Below the pieces are notes generated by a model, which did no database searches, had not been told where the DNA came from, and saw only the letters and a list, made by a program, of their open reading frames with translations. A DNA stretch of 64,000 nucleotides, from the NCBI RefSeq assembly GCF_000429825.1, contig NZ_KE386955.1, positions 174,204 through 238,203 on the forward strand, given 5' to 3'. This DNA comes from Cohnella thermotolerans DSM 17683 (GTDB lineage Bacteria > Bacillota > Bacilli > Paenibacillales > Paenibacillaceae). The stretch's first letter is position 1. Each line of letters opens with the position of its first letter. Shown piece by piece: positions 52,097-63,303 of the stretch. A program made the position numbers and the translations under genes.

Positions 52097-53116
52097 TCAA
52101 TGAGTCCGGACGGACTCGACGTTCTGAAGCGTGTCAAGCTCCTGCGCGAGCCGCTCGATCGTCTCGACGAACGCGGCGAGCTCCTGCGCTCCCGCCGCTT
52201 GCTCCTGCGCGTAGACGGTCGTCTTGAGCGATTTGTCCTGCACTTGCGACAGCACGTGGGTAATCGACTTCAGCTTCGCGTCGATCGCCTGCAAAGCGTC
52301 CTTGGATTGCGTCGCCAGCTTGCGCACTTCGTTGGCGACGACTTGGAAGCCGAGCCCCTCTTCGCCCGCTCGGGCGGCCTCGATGGCGGCGTTAAGGCCG
52401 AGCAGATGCGTCTGGTCGGAAAACTCCTTCATCAGCGAACCGAGCTGCTGGATGTTCTCCACTTCGCTGCCCAGCTCCAGAAGCTGCCGGTGAGACTCCT
52501 CCTGCGTAACCGCGGTCAGTTGGGTCGTCTCGGCCATTTTCCCGCTGTTGTCGGCAAGCCGCGCGATCATCTTCGTCAAATCCTGGACGGCAACGCCGAT
52601 CCCTTGCAGCAGCGTCGTCTGGTTGTTCGCCAGCGTCTGGATTTTTTGCTTCTCGTCGTGCTCGTACGCCTCAAGAACGAGCTGGGAATCGAGGTTGAAC
52701 ATCTTGGTGAGCGAATGGACGACGGACGGCCAATCTTCCGTAACGGTCCGGAGATAGGAAGCGGACAAGTCCAAATATTTCAAATAAGTCCCCAAATACC
52801 AGTCGGTCGTCAAGCCGATGCGGGAGTGAACTTGTCCGACGAACAAACGCTTGCGGATATAATCTTCGTCCAGAACGCCGTCGGTCATCGACATGTAGTA
52901 CCAACGCTGGGTCTCCTTCAGCCGTTCGACGGTGCTGTGGCGCGCAATAATGGCCATCAGTTCCTCGGACGACGTGATATGCTCGTACAAGTCGGAGACG
53001 AGTCGATCGACGATCCGCTCGAAAGCTTCCTTATGCTGCCGAAGCCGGGCCAAATCCTCTTCGGTTATGCCGATGTAATTCACTTGCTGTTGTCGCCGTG
53101 GAGTTAAGGAGATCAA
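52097..53116 (-). CDS. Globin-coupled chemotaxis-type sensor (HemAT-like)
   Basis: 339 aa soluble protein. The N-terminal protoglobin domain (1-165) has the proximal heme His97 in [20 protein letters not shown]. The C-terminal half is a methyl-accepting type coiled-coil with the hairpin [20 protein letters not shown] and [20 protein letters not shown]. At 339 aa it is about 90 shorter than B. subtilis HemAT, with a shortened signalling coil. TTG at 53116 has GAGAGGTG 8 bases upstream. A -10-like TATAAT lies at 53174-53179. It is an insertion between yqhP and the patatin gene. Confidence 0.9.
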   Translation of the reverse strand: MISLTPRRQQQVNYIGITEEDLARLRQHKEAFERIVDRLVSDLYEHITSSEELMAIIARHSTVERLKETQRWYYMSMTDGVLDEDYIRKRLFVGQVHSRIGLTTDWYLGTYLKYLDLSASYLRTVTEDWPSVVHSLTKMFNLDSQLVLEAYEHDEKQKIQTLANNQTTLLQGIGVAVQDLTKMIARLADNSGKMAETTQLTAVTQEESHRQLLELGSEVENIQQLGSLMKEFSDQTHLLGLNAAIEAARAGEEGLGFQVVANEVRKLATQSKDALQAIDAKLKSITHVLSQVQDKSLKTTVYAQEQAAGAQELAAFVETIERLAQELDTLQNVESVRTH

Positions 53117-53223
53117 AACAATGGCACCTCTCTTCGATAAGGATGACGTTTGCGGCTCAGGGCCATAACAAATATTATATTCTCTATTCAAGTGGCAAGG
53201 AAGAAATATTTTCCTAAGAGCCT

Positions 53224-54207
53224 CTATTTGAGACGGATTTGCGGAGACGAAGAGCCGGCAACCGGCAGCGTGCCGGTCTGGCGGTCGCATTGCTTGAAGA
53301 AGCGGTCCCCCGCTTCCAAGCCCGACTCGTACAGCTTCTCGCTCATCTCCGGCGACAAGGAGAAATCCGCCGTGCCTACGCCGAGCGTGGCGATTTTGAT
53401 CGTCCGAATCCGGTTATGCTCCTCGATATACCGTTCGTCGTGGGCGTTCAGCATCGTTTCGAACATCGCCTGGAACATGGAGATCGGCCCTCCGATCCGG
53501 CGGGCTTTGGCGTCGCGCCGGCCGACCATTTGGAACCCGACGACGGGAAGCGGAGGCTCCTTGCCCGAGTCGTTGTCCCGGTCGAACACCCACAGCGGAA
53601 AATTGCTCAGCAGTCCGCCGTCGACGATGTAGGTGGATTTGACTTCGGCCTTCCGCCGCCGCTTGAAATAGCGGTGCCGGTTGGACTGAAGGAGGATGAC
53701 GGGATCGAAAAAATACGGGATGCTTGCGCTCATGCGGACCGCCTTGGCGATCTCCAGACGAAGCGGATCGATGCCGTATTCCGCGATACCGTCGGGCAGC
53801 ACGAGAATTTTGCCGTTCGTAATGTCCGAAGCGATGATCCGCAGCTTGCCGAGCGGCAGGTCCGCGAACGTCCGGACGTTCTTGGCCGCGAGCAAGCCGC
53901 GAACCCACTCTTCCAGGGCGTCGCCGGAATAGAGCCCTTTTTTGAGAAGCAGGCGCACGGCCGGACCGATGAATCGAACGTTGAAAAAACGGGAACGGCG
54001 CAAAAAAGAAGTGAACGGCACCGCTTGAATGGCCCGCTTCATCTCTTCCGCGGTATAGCCCGTCGCAAGCAGGGCGGCTACGATGCCGCCGGAGGACGTG
54101 CCCGCCACTTTGTGGAACGACACGCCGTTCAGCTCCGCCGCCCGCACGGCTCCCACTAAGGAAATGCCTTTCACCCCTCCGCCTTCGAACACCCCGTTCA
54201 CTTTCAT
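53224..54207 (-). CDS. yqhO: Patatin-like phospholipase family protein (YqhO)
   Basis: 327 aa serine acyl hydrolase. The oxyanion loop GGGVKG (9-14), nucleophile Ser38 in [10 protein letters not shown] and the partner Asp in [13 protein letters not shown] form the complete patatin dyad. The ATG at 54207 has GGGGGAG 5 bases upstream. In Bacillus yqhO lies next to mntR, as here. The lipid substrate is unknown. Confidence 0.9.
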   Translation of the reverse strand: MKVNGVFEGGGVKGISLVGAVRAAELNGVSFHKVAGTSSGGIVAALLATGYTAEEMKRAIQAVPFTSFLRRSRFFNVRFIGPAVRLLLKKGLYSGDALEEWVRGLLAAKNVRTFADLPLGKLRIIASDITNGKILVLPDGIAEYGIDPLRLEIAKAVRMSASIPYFFDPVILLQSNRHRYFKRRRKAEVKSTYIVDGGLLSNFPLWVFDRDNDSGKEPPLPVVGFQMVGRRDAKARRIGGPISMFQAMFETMLNAHDERYIEEHNRIRTIKIATLGVGTADFSLSPEMSEKLYESGLEAGDRFFKQCDRQTGTLPVAGSSSPQIRLK

Positions 54208-54309
54208 CCGGACTCCCCCGTTCGATAAAAGCCGCATCGCTCATCGATGCATCTTATGCGGGGCGCGGCTTTTCCCATAACGCCGGAAGCCGTCTGTCCG
54301 AAACCAATG

Positions 54310-54329
54310 AAAAACGCCTGCCGGCAGGC
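54310..54329 (-). terminator. Terminator after mntR
   Basis: Minus strand GCCTG-CCGG-CAGGC followed by GTTTTTC, 23 bases after the mntR stop. Confidence 0.6.
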
Positions 54330-54352
54330 AGACGTTCGTTCGCGGATATGAC

Positions 54353-54775
54353 TTATTCGTTATCGAGCTCGGCCCGAATCCGAAGCATCGTTTCGCTCCG
54401 GTTCTCGTCGCGCTTCAAATATTCGACCAGCGTCTCGATGCAAGTGATCGAGTCCCAGCTCAGATGGTGCTCGATGCCTTCGACGTCCCGGTAAATGTTC
54501 TCTTCCTGGACGCCGATCATCTTCAGGAACGTCTCGAGCAGATGGTGCCGGTCGACGAGGCGCTTGCCCATCTTCTTGCCCTTGTTCGTCAAGACAAGAC
54601 CGCGATACTTCTCATAGATCAAATAATTATCCTTGTCGAGCTTCTGAATCATCTTCGTGACGGAAGACGGATGCACTTCGAGCCCTTCGGCGATGTCCGA
54701 GACGCGCGCGTACCCCTTCTCATCGATCAGGCGATAAATGCGTTCCAAATAATCTTCCATGCTCGGGGTCGGCAA
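54353..54775 (-). CDS. mntR: Manganese transport regulator MntR
   Basis: 140 aa DtxR-family repressor of manganese uptake. The helix-turn-helix and wing ([29 protein letters not shown]) are almost the same as in B. subtilis; metal ligands include Asp8-type [18 protein letters not shown] and the [10 protein letters not shown] motif. TTG start at 54775 with GGGGGAG upstream. The next gene in this direction is the patatin. Confidence 0.95.
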   Translation of the reverse strand: MPTPSMEDYLERIYRLIDEKGYARVSDIAEGLEVHPSSVTKMIQKLDKDNYLIYEKYRGLVLTNKGKKMGKRLVDRHHLLETFLKMIGVQEENIYRDVEGIEHHLSWDSITCIETLVEYLKRDENRSETMLRIRAELDNE

Positions 54776-54929
54776 AGCGGCTCCCCCTTTCCTCTTTCCT
54801 CGCGGTCATAACTCTTAGTATCATACACCGAGCCGAGGAAGAGGGGCAAGTCTTAATCTGGCAAATTACGTCGGATTGCCGGGGAGGCGCGGAACGCAAA
54901 CTACGGGTACGAAAGGAGTGGACAACCGC

Positions 54930-56006
54930 ATGACCACGCAGACGACGCAGACGACGGAGCCTCCGAGGAAGATTAGAGAAACGCCGCTGTTCGTACCGGA
55001 GCTCGTCTATTTCGAGCCCGCTTCACTCGATTATCCGAAGGGACGGCGCATCATGGACTGGGCTCGGGAACGCGGTCTTCCCTACCGGATGACGACTTCG
55101 CATAACCGGATTACGGGGCTTCCCGGCGAGACGGAGCTCGAGCAATACAAAATCGCAAAGCGAACGCTTGTCGTCGGCGTCCGCAAGACGTTGAAATTCG
55201 ACACGTCCAAGCCGTCGGCGGAGTACGCCCTGCCGCTGTCGACGGGCTGCATGGGGCATTGCCATTACTGCTACTTACAGACGACGCTGGGCGCGAAGCC
55301 TTACGTGCGCGTTTACGTCAATATGGAGGACATCCTTGGGGCGGCCAAAACGTACATCGAGGAGCGCGCGCCCGAGATCACCCGGTTCGAAGCGGCCTGC
55401 ACGTCCGATCCCGTCGGATTGGAGCACCTGACCGGCTCGCTCGCCGACGCCATCGCGTTCATGGCGAAGGAGCCGCTCGGCCGGCTGCGCTTCGTGACGA
55501 AATTCCACCACGTCGACCCGCTGCTCGGGCTCGATCATCGCGGCCATACGCGCATCCGGTTCAGCGTCAACGCCGACTACGTCATCCGCAACTTCGAGCC
55601 GGCCACCTCCCGCTTCGCGGAACGAATCGAAGCGGCGGGCCGCGTCGCGAAAGCCGGCTATCCGCTCGGCTTCATCGTCGCGCCGATCATCTGGTACGAC
55701 GGCTGGCGGGAAGGCTACGCGGAGCTGCTGGAGAAGCTCGGCCTGACGCTGCCTCCGGAAGCGGCGGCCGATCTGACGTTCGAGCTGATCCAGCACCGGT
55801 TTACGCGAACGGCCAAGTCGATCATCGAGAAGCGCTATCCGAAGACGAAGCTGGAAATGGACGAAGCGATCCGGAAGAAAAAGTGGGGGCGTTGGGGACA
55901 GCACAAATACGTCTACCCGGACGAACAGGCAGACGCATTGAGGGAATTTCTGACCGAGCGGATCTTCGAGACGTTTCCGGCGGCCAAAATCGAGTATTTC
56001 ACCTAA
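54930..56006 (+). CDS. splB: Spore photoproduct lyase
   Basis: 358 aa radical SAM enzyme that reverses spore photoproduct in DNA during germination. The 4Fe-4S motif is Cys107-Cys111-Cys114 (GCMGHCHYCYLQ), and the H-donor Cys157 lies in FEAACTSDPVG. The ATG at 54930 follows AAAGGAG by 11 bases. The frame upstream is low complexity. No splA is seen. It is convergent with ccdA. Confidence 0.95.
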   Translation: MTTQTTQTTEPPRKIRETPLFVPELVYFEPASLDYPKGRRIMDWARERGLPYRMTTSHNRITGLPGETELEQYKIAKRTLVVGVRKTLKFDTSKPSAEYALPLSTGCMGHCHYCYLQTTLGAKPYVRVYVNMEDILGAAKTYIEERAPEITRFEAACTSDPVGLEHLTGSLADAIAFMAKEPLGRLRFVTKFHHVDPLLGLDHRGHTRIRFSVNADYVIRNFEPATSRFAERIEAAGRVAKAGYPLGFIVAPIIWYDGWREGYAELLEKLGLTLPPEAAADLTFELIQHRFTRTAKSIIEKRYPKTKLEMDEAIRKKKWGRWGQHKYVYPDEQADALREFLTERIFETFPAAKIEYFT

Positions 56007-56034
56007 GCTCCGGTTTGCCGACAATCGGCTTCGG

Positions 56035-56745
56035 TTAAAACTTCAGCCATTCCGGCGTAATCCGGTTGAGCCAGATCGTAATGTACGTCATCCGGTCGGT
56101 GAACAGCAGCACGCCCATCAAAATCATGAGCGCCCCGCCGATCTTCATCAGCGTGCCCGAATATTTCAGGATCCACCGCGTCGTCCCGATGAAAAATGCG
56201 AGCACGAAAAACGGCACGCCGAAGCCCAGCGAATACGCCGCCGTAAGCTGCGCCCAGGTGCCGGGATGGCTTGCGGCGAGCGCGAGAATCGACGAGAGAA
56301 TCGGACCGACGCAGGGCGACCAGCCCGCCGAGAAGCCGACGCCGAAGATGAAGGAACCGAGGTAGCCCGCGGGGCGCCAGTTCATGTTCATCTTCCGCTC
56401 CTTCATGAGCAGCTGCGGCTGGAACACGCCGAGCAGGAACAAGCCCATCAGAATGATCAGCACCGCGGATATTTGGCGAATCGGGTCCTGGTATTCGCGG
56501 AACGTGGAAGCGAACGCGTTGGCCGTATAGCTGAGCGTAAAGAAAACGAAGGAGAACCCGAGGATGAAGAAAAACGTATGCGCCATCGTCTTGACCCGGA
56601 CGTCGCGGCTCGTGTCCGTCTTGAGCTGGGCCACCGAAATCCCGGTTATGTACGATAAATAGGACGGATACAAGGGCAAGCAGCAAGGCGAGATGAAGGA
56701 AGCCAGGCCTCCCGCGAACGCGATGCCGACATTCAGCTCGTTCAT
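56035..56745 (-). CDS. ccdA: Cytochrome c biogenesis/thiol-disulfide protein CcdA
   Basis: 236 aa with six transmembrane helices; moves reducing equivalents across the membrane for cytochrome c maturation and spore synthesis. The first helix contains the Cys site FISPCCLPLYPSYLSYITG, and the fourth GVGFSAGWSPCVGPILSSIL. It begins 16 bases after znuB and may be part of the zinc operon. A small GCCGA/TCGGC hairpin (56017-56029) separates it from splB. Confidence 0.92.
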   Translation of the reverse strand: MNELNVGIAFAGGLASFISPCCLPLYPSYLSYITGISVAQLKTDTSRDVRVKTMAHTFFFILGFSFVFFTLSYTANAFASTFREYQDPIRQISAVLIILMGLFLLGVFQPQLLMKERKMNMNWRPAGYLGSFIFGVGFSAGWSPCVGPILSSILALAASHPGTWAQLTAAYSLGFGVPFFVLAFFIGTTRWILKYSGTLMKIGGALMILMGVLLFTDRMTYITIWLNRITPEWLKF

Positions 56746-56761
56746 CGTGCGCCTCCTTTCC

Positions 56762-57562
56762 TTATACTCTTAATTTACGGGAGCCCAAGGAGACGAGCAG
56801 CATCGTGATCAGCAGCAGCACGACCGTGCCTCCGGGGGCGAGGTTCCACACGCCGGCCGCCCATAGCCCGCCGACGACGGCGATCTCGCCGATGACGACG
56901 ACGAGCGCGATCGCCTGGCGGAAGCTTCTGGCGAGCGCCAGGCCGCAAGCGGCCGGAATCGTAAGCAGCGCGGAGACGAGCAGCGCGCCGACGATTTTGA
57001 TGGACGCGCTGATGACGAGGGCGGTCAGAATGCTGATCAGGATGTTGAAATAACGGACGGGCAGCCCGCTGACCGAAGCGGCGTCTTCGTCGAACGTAAG
57101 CAGGAACAGCTCCTTGCGCAGCAGCAGCACGACGAGCAGGACGACCGCTGTCACAAGAGCGATGACGGCGAGATCGGTATAATCGAGCGTATAAATGCTT
57201 CCGAACAAATACGAATTAACGTTCAAGTTGAAGCCTTTGCCTAACGTGAACAAAATCGAAGCGAGCGCGATGCCGCCCGACATGATGATGGCGATCGACA
57301 GCTCCGCAAACGTTCGGTACGTTCGCCGCAGCGCCTCGATGGCGAAGGAGGCGACGATCGCGAAGACGAGACCGACCGCCACCGGATAAACGTTGATCAG
57401 GAAGCCGAGCGCGACGCCGGCGATGCTGACGTGGGACAACGTGTCCCCGATCATCGCGAGCCGCCGCAGCACAAGGAACAGGCCCATCAGAGGGGCCGTA
57501 ATCGCAATAAGAGCGCCGCCGATGAGCGCGCGCTGGAAAAATTCCGCCGTCAAAAGATCCAA
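56762..57562 (-). CDS. znuB: Zinc ABC transporter permease
   Basis: 266 aa with eight to nine transmembrane helices of the ABC-3 family (LMGLFLVLRRLAMIGDTLSHVSIAGVALG and VSGLPVRYFNILISILTALVISASIKIVG). TTG at 57562 has AGAAGGG upstream and lies 7 bases after znuC. It forms the membrane channel for Zn(II). Confidence 0.92.
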   Translation of the reverse strand: MDLLTAEFFQRALIGGALIAITAPLMGLFLVLRRLAMIGDTLSHVSIAGVALGFLINVYPVAVGLVFAIVASFAIEALRRTYRTFAELSIAIIMSGGIALASILFTLGKGFNLNVNSYLFGSIYTLDYTDLAVIALVTAVVLLVVLLLRKELFLLTFDEDAASVSGLPVRYFNILISILTALVISASIKIVGALLVSALLTIPAACGLALARSFRQAIALVVVIGEIAVVGGLWAAGVWNLAPGGTVVLLLITMLLVSLGSRKLRV

Positions 57563-57569
57563 AGCGAGA

Positions 57570-58337
57570 TTACCCTTCTTTCCGCAAGGTATGCAACAGA
57601 TCGGTCTCCCCGCAATCCTCGAGATCGTGGGAATGCCGAACATGGAACGACAGCTTCCCGGACGTCTCCTTCGGTTCGTCGCCCAAATAAGAACGGATCA
57701 TCTCCATGTCGTGCGATACCATAAGAAACGTGATGTTGTGGTGCTGATGCATATGGCGCAGCAGGTGGAAAAAGTTCCGCTGCGTCTCGTTGTCGATGCC
57801 GGACATCGGCTCGTCGAGAATGAGCAGCTTCGGATTGTTGATGAGCGCCCGCGCCAGAAACACCCGCTGCTGCTGTCCGCCGGACAACGCTCCGATCCGC
57901 TTGTCCGCCAGATCCTCGATTTGCAGCGTCCGAAGCGCATCTGCGGCCCGCGACGCATCCTCCTTCGTCAACCGCCTGAACAGCTTGCGCCGGCCGTACA
58001 ACCCCGACAGCACCACTTCCCGCACCGTTGCCGGGAACAGCGGATTGAAATGGCTCCGCTGCGGCACGTAGCCGATGAGATGCCAATCCTTGAACCGTTC
58101 GATCGGCGTGCCGAACAGCCGAATCTGTCCGTGCTGCGGCTTCGCCAGACCGACGATCATCCGCAGCAGCGTCGTCTTGCCCGCGCCGTTGGAGCCGATC
58201 AGGCCGATAAAATCCCGCTCGCGGGCGACGAACGATACGCCGTCCAGCACCTGCTGCGTTCCGTAAGCGTACGATACGTTCTCCAGCGCCACCATTTCCC
58301 TGTGACAGGAGACAGGCGCCGCGATTTGCGCAACCAT
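57570..58337 (-). CDS. znuC: Zinc ABC transporter ATP-binding protein
   Basis: 255 aa. Walker A GSNGAGKTTLL near 49, signature ALSGGQQQRVFLARAL, Walker B KLLILDEPMSGID and the H-loop LMVSHD. The C-terminal 30 residues are His/Asp/Glu-rich (FHVRHSHDLEDCGETD). AGGAGGAG precedes the ATG. Middle gene of znuA-znuC-znuB. Confidence 0.93.
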   Translation of the reverse strand: MVAQIAAPVSCHREMVALENVSYAYGTQQVLDGVSFVARERDFIGLIGSNGAGKTTLLRMIVGLAKPQHGQIRLFGTPIERFKDWHLIGYVPQRSHFNPLFPATVREVVLSGLYGRRKLFRRLTKEDASRAADALRTLQIEDLADKRIGALSGGQQQRVFLARALINNPKLLILDEPMSGIDNETQRNFFHLLRHMHQHHNITFLMVSHDMEMIRSYLGDEPKETSGKLSFHVRHSHDLEDCGETDLLHTLRKEG

Positions 58338-58385
58338 GCGCCTCTCCTCCTTTCGTCCCCGACTCTGTCCGTCCGGCGTTTCTTC

Positions 58386-59330
58386 TTATTGTAATGCCTT
58401 CCGCAGGTTTTGCAAATTTTTATCCATCAGCGTAAAGTAATCGTCTCCGGCCTTTTCCTGCTCGGGCGTCAAGCCCTCGAGCGGATTCAGCACGTCCGTG
58501 CCCACGTTCGCTTCCTCCGCGAGCGTCTTGGCCAATCGGTCGGAGACGAGCTCCTCGAAGAAAATCGTCTTGACTCCGTTGTCTTTCACGAATCGGGCGA
58601 TGTTCAGCAAGTCCTGGGCCCGCGGTTCCGCATCCGGAGACAGCCCCATAATCGCCACCTGCTTCAGCCCGTAATCGCGGCACAAGTACGCGAACGCCTG
58701 GTGGGAGACGACGATGTCGTGCCGCGGCAAATCCGAGAGCCCCTCCGCGTACCGGCGGTCCAGATCCTCCAGCCGCTTGCGCAAATCTTCGTAGCGCGCG
58801 TCGTACTGCGCCTGGTGTGCGGAATCGGCCGCGACGAACGCTTCGTGAATGTTGGCCGCCATCTTCAGCATCGATTTGGGGCTCACCCACGTATGCGGGT
58901 CGACGTCCAGCTCGTGCGCATGATCGCCCTCGCGTTCGTCGGCTTCTTCCGGATTGCCCTTGATCAGCTCGATGCCGCTGCTCGCCTCCACCGTCCGAAG
59001 ATCGCCGCCGGACCCGACGCCGTGCAGAAAATCGTCTACCCAACCTTCGAGACCCGCACCGTTATAGATGAACAGCTGCGCATCGGCAGCCGTCTGCAAA
59101 TCGCGGCTCTTCGGCGTCCAGTCGTGCGGCTCCACGCCCGCCGGGATCAGGTTGACGACGCTCGCGTCGTCGCCTCCGATCTGGCTGGCCAAATAGTAAA
59201 GCGGATAGAACGTCGTCACGACGCCCAGCTTGCCGTCAGCCGTCTTCCCCGTACCCGCGTTATTGCCGCAGCCGGCCAGCGCCAGCGCCGCCGCGGCGAA
59301 CAGCGCGAGCCGGATGAACCATCGTTTCAT
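58386..59330 (-). CDS. znuA: Zinc-binding lipoprotein of the ABC transporter
   Basis: 314 aa cluster A-I solute-binding protein. A lipobox LALAGC puts the lipidated Cys at 21. Metal ligands are expected in AGVEPHDWTPKS, DVDPHTWVSPKS, SHQAFAYL and the Asp near the C-terminus; a short acidic/His loop (EREGDHAHE) precedes the second. The ATG at 59330 is used rather than the one six codons earlier, which lacks an RBS. Zn rather than Mn is indicated by the Zur-like box upstream. Confidence 0.92.
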   Translation of the reverse strand: MKRWFIRLALFAAAALALAGCGNNAGTGKTADGKLGVVTTFYPLYYLASQIGGDDASVVNLIPAGVEPHDWTPKSRDLQTAADAQLFIYNGAGLEGWVDDFLHGVGSGGDLRTVEASSGIELIKGNPEEADEREGDHAHELDVDPHTWVSPKSMLKMAANIHEAFVAADSAHQAQYDARYEDLRKRLEDLDRRYAEGLSDLPRHDIVVSHQAFAYLCRDYGLKQVAIMGLSPDAEPRAQDLLNIARFVKDNGVKTIFFEELVSDRLAKTLAEEANVGTDVLNPLEGLTPEQEKAGDDYFTLMDKNLQNLRKALQ

Positions 59331-59355
59331 GTCGCATAACAGCTCCATTGTCTTA

Positions 59356-59372
59356 ATCGTATTATTTACGTT
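59356..59372. promoter_or_regulatory. Zur box in front of znuA
   Basis: The plus strand reads ATCGTATTATTTACGTT, matching 14 of 17 positions of the Bacillus Zur consensus (ATCGTAATnATTACGAT). It lies at the expected transcription start, just downstream of the -10. Confidence 0.7.
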
Positions 59373-59376
59373 TTGG

Positions 59377-59406
59377 AGTATACCCCGATTGTTCGACGCC
59401 TGTCAA
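59377..59406 (-). promoter_or_regulatory. Promoter of the znuACB operon
   Basis: Minus strand -35 TTGACA (59401-59406), 18-base spacer, -10 TATACT (59377-59382). A near-consensus sigma-A promoter. Confidence 0.8.
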
Positions 59407-59487
59407 TAGCCGGACATTGACGGAAAACGAATCGCAGACCGTTGCGAAGAAAAAGGAGGGCAGGCGCTCGACGCACATGCCCACCCC

Positions 59488-59533
59488 CAAAAAGAAAGTC
59501 CGCTCTCCCGGCAGCGCCGTTCGGACGGACTTT
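59488..59533 (-). terminator. Terminator after metG
   Basis: Minus strand AAAGTCCG...CGGACTTT followed by CTTTTTGG, 10 bases after the metG stop. Confidence 0.8.
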
Positions 59534-59542
59534 CCTCCTTTT

Positions 59543-61516
<1,974 letters not shown>

Positions 61517-61608
61517 TCATCTCCTTCGAATGTCGTAAAATTGCCCCCAAAAGTGACGTGATGCGTTGCAGCCTATTCCGATTACTTTTGGGGGAGCCCC
61601 ATCAACAC

Positions 61609-61905
61609 AAAAAGCCCCCGTCCGCATGGGACGAGAGCTCCGCTCACGTGGTACCACCCAAATTCCCTTCGTCCGCAGGCGGCGGAACAAAGGCTCGAAT
61701 AGCCGATCGGCCGATCCGTTAACGCCGGACTCGCGTCGCTCCCTTGCCTGCCTCGCGCGCACAAGGCGCGTTCGGGCAGCCGCTCGAAAGCGAAACCTCC
61801 GGGACCATATTCCACAGCGTCCTGTACCGGTTCGCAGCTTCTCCGGCTCTCTGAGACAGGCTTGGCTCTGTACTTATCCCTTCATCGGAACAATCGTTAT
61901 AGTTC
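61609..61905 (-). promoter_or_regulatory. T-box riboswitch of metG, methionine specifier
   Basis: On the minus strand the leader has stem I with AGTA and AG-bulge features (GGATAAGTACAGAGCC, CAGAGAGCCGG), then the specifier loop GGAATATGGTCC with codon ATG (61808-61806), which specifies methionine. The T-box core GGGTGGTACCACG is at 61647-61659 and the competing terminator AGCTCTCGTCC...GGACGGGGGCTTTTT at 61609-61639. Uncharged tRNA-Met should favour antitermination. Confidence 0.9.
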
Positions 61906-61915
61906 TATTGGCCAC

Positions 61916-61945
61916 AATATACCGGAATTCACGCTCCGCTGTCAA
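61916..61945 (-). promoter_or_regulatory. Promoter of the metG T-box transcript
   Basis: Minus strand -35 TTGACA (61940-61945), 18-base spacer, -10 TATATT (61916-61921). The -35 overlaps the last codons of yidD. Confidence 0.8.
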
Positions 61946-62184
61946 GCGGCCCCTCCTTTTCCGTCTTTGCGCGGGGGAACGGGGTCGAAGCCTCCCGGGT
62001 GGAACGGATGGCATTTGCAAATTCGGCGAACCGCCAAATACGAGCCTTTGAGCGCGCCGTGCACCTCGATCGCCTCTAAGGCGTAGGCGGAGCAGGTTGG
62101 CGCGAACCGGCAAGTCGGCTGCTTGAGCGGCGATATGAACGCGCGGTAAAAACGGATCGGCGCCTGCACGGCCCGTCTGAGCAC
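61942..62184 (-). CDS. yidD: Membrane protein insertion efficiency factor YidD
   Basis: 80 aa. The compact family signature [20 protein letters not shown] followed by [22 protein letters not shown] and [15 protein letters not shown] is complete, with the four conserved Cys. It acts with YidC at the membrane. GGTGAGG lies before the ATG. Confidence 0.95.
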   Translation of the reverse strand: MLRRAVQAPIRFYRAFISPLKQPTCRFAPTCSAYALEAIEVHGALKGSYLAVRRICKCHPFHPGGFDPVPPRKDGKGGAA

Positions 62185-62337
62185 CGGCCCTCACCTCCCG
62201 GATGCGTCTGCAACTCTATCCCTTTCTATCATGAACGTTTGGCCCGCTTTCGTCAAATTCGCCGGAATAATCGAGCCAAATATGGCAAACACTCCCTAAA
62301 GCGAATTCGGACCCGCTCAACCGGGGAGGGAGCCTTC

Positions 62338-63204
62338 GTGCCAAGAACGCATCGGAAAATGACCAAGCTCGATTATATGCTCAAGTTCGTTTTTCTTACG
62401 GTCGGAGCCGTAGTGATGGCGGTCGCGCTCGAACTGTTTCTCGTGCCGAACGACATTATCGACGGCGGCATCACGGGCATCTCCATCATTTTGTCGGATC
62501 TCACCCATCTGCCGCTCGGCCTGTTCCTCTTTTTCATCAACCTTCCGTTCCTCCTTCTCGGCTTCAAGCAAATCGGCAAAACGTTCACCGTATCCACCTT
62601 GTACGGCATCGCCGTTATGTCCGTCATGACTTCGCTGCTGCATCCCGTTCCCGCCTTTACGAGCGAGAAGCTGCTTGCCCTCGCCTTCGGCGGCGTCCTT
62701 CTCGGGGCCGGCGTCGGCCTCGTGCTCCGCTTCGGCGGCTCGCTGGACGGAACGGAGATCGTCTCCATCATCCTGTCCCAAAAGCTGCGGATGTCCGTCG
62801 GCCAAATCATTATGATCATCAACCTGTTCATCTTCACCGCCGCCGGCTTCGTCTTCGGCTGGGACTCCGCGATGTATTCGGTGTTCGCCTATTATCTGGC
62901 GACCAAGGTAATGGACATCGTCGTCGAAGGACTGGACGAATCGAAGTCGGTCACGATCATCTCCGGCGAGCACGAGGAAATCTCCGACGCGATCGTGCAG
63001 CGGCTCGGGCGCAGCACCACGCTGCTGTATGCCAAGGGCGGCTACAGCAAAGACGATACGCTAATGATCTACTGCATCGTCACCCGACTGGAGGTCGCCA
63101 AGCTGCGCTCGATCGTCCACGAGATCGACAAGAAAGCTTTTATCGCCATTCAGTCGGTATCGGAAGTGCTCGGCGGCGATTTTCAGAAGAAGGGCATCCA
63201 TTGA
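62338..63204 (+). CDS. YitT/DUF2179 family membrane protein
   Basis: 288 aa. Five to six transmembrane helices in the first 190 residues (VAMAVALELFLVP-type region, LFLFFINLPFLLLGF, GSLDGTEIVSIIL) and a cytoplasmic DUF2179 domain (YAKGGYSKDDTLMIYCIVTRLEV) at the C-terminus. GTG at 62338 has GGGGAGGG 7 bases upstream; the frame before it is shadow. Transport substrate unknown. Confidence 0.9.
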   Translation: MPRTHRKMTKLDYMLKFVFLTVGAVVMAVALELFLVPNDIIDGGITGISIILSDLTHLPLGLFLFFINLPFLLLGFKQIGKTFTVSTLYGIAVMSVMTSLLHPVPAFTSEKLLALAFGGVLLGAGVGLVLRFGGSLDGTEIVSIILSQKLRMSVGQIIMIINLFIFTAAGFVFGWDSAMYSVFAYYLATKVMDIVVEGLDESKSVTIISGEHEEISDAIVQRLGRSTTLLYAKGGYSKDDTLMIYCIVTRLEVAKLRSIVHEIDKKAFIAIQSVSEVLGGDFQKKGIH

Positions 63205-63240
63205 AGCGGAAGAGAGTCCGGACGTACGCCTCGGAAATGT

Positions 63241-63287
63241 AAAAAGCCGCTCCGGCACCTTTGGCGGTGACCTGGAAGCGGCTTTTT
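63241..63287. terminator. Bidirectional terminator after the YitT-family gene
   Basis: AAAAAGCCGCT pairs with AGCGGCTTTTT, with T-runs on both strands. It serves both convergent genes. Confidence 0.9.
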
Positions 63288-63303
63288 CGATAAACGGACG
63301 CTA

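Noticed and set aside
54776-54929. Sigma-G or sigma-E promoter for splB
   Set aside because: GTCATAA and CATACA are present but only 9-10 bases apart, too close for either sigma factor.
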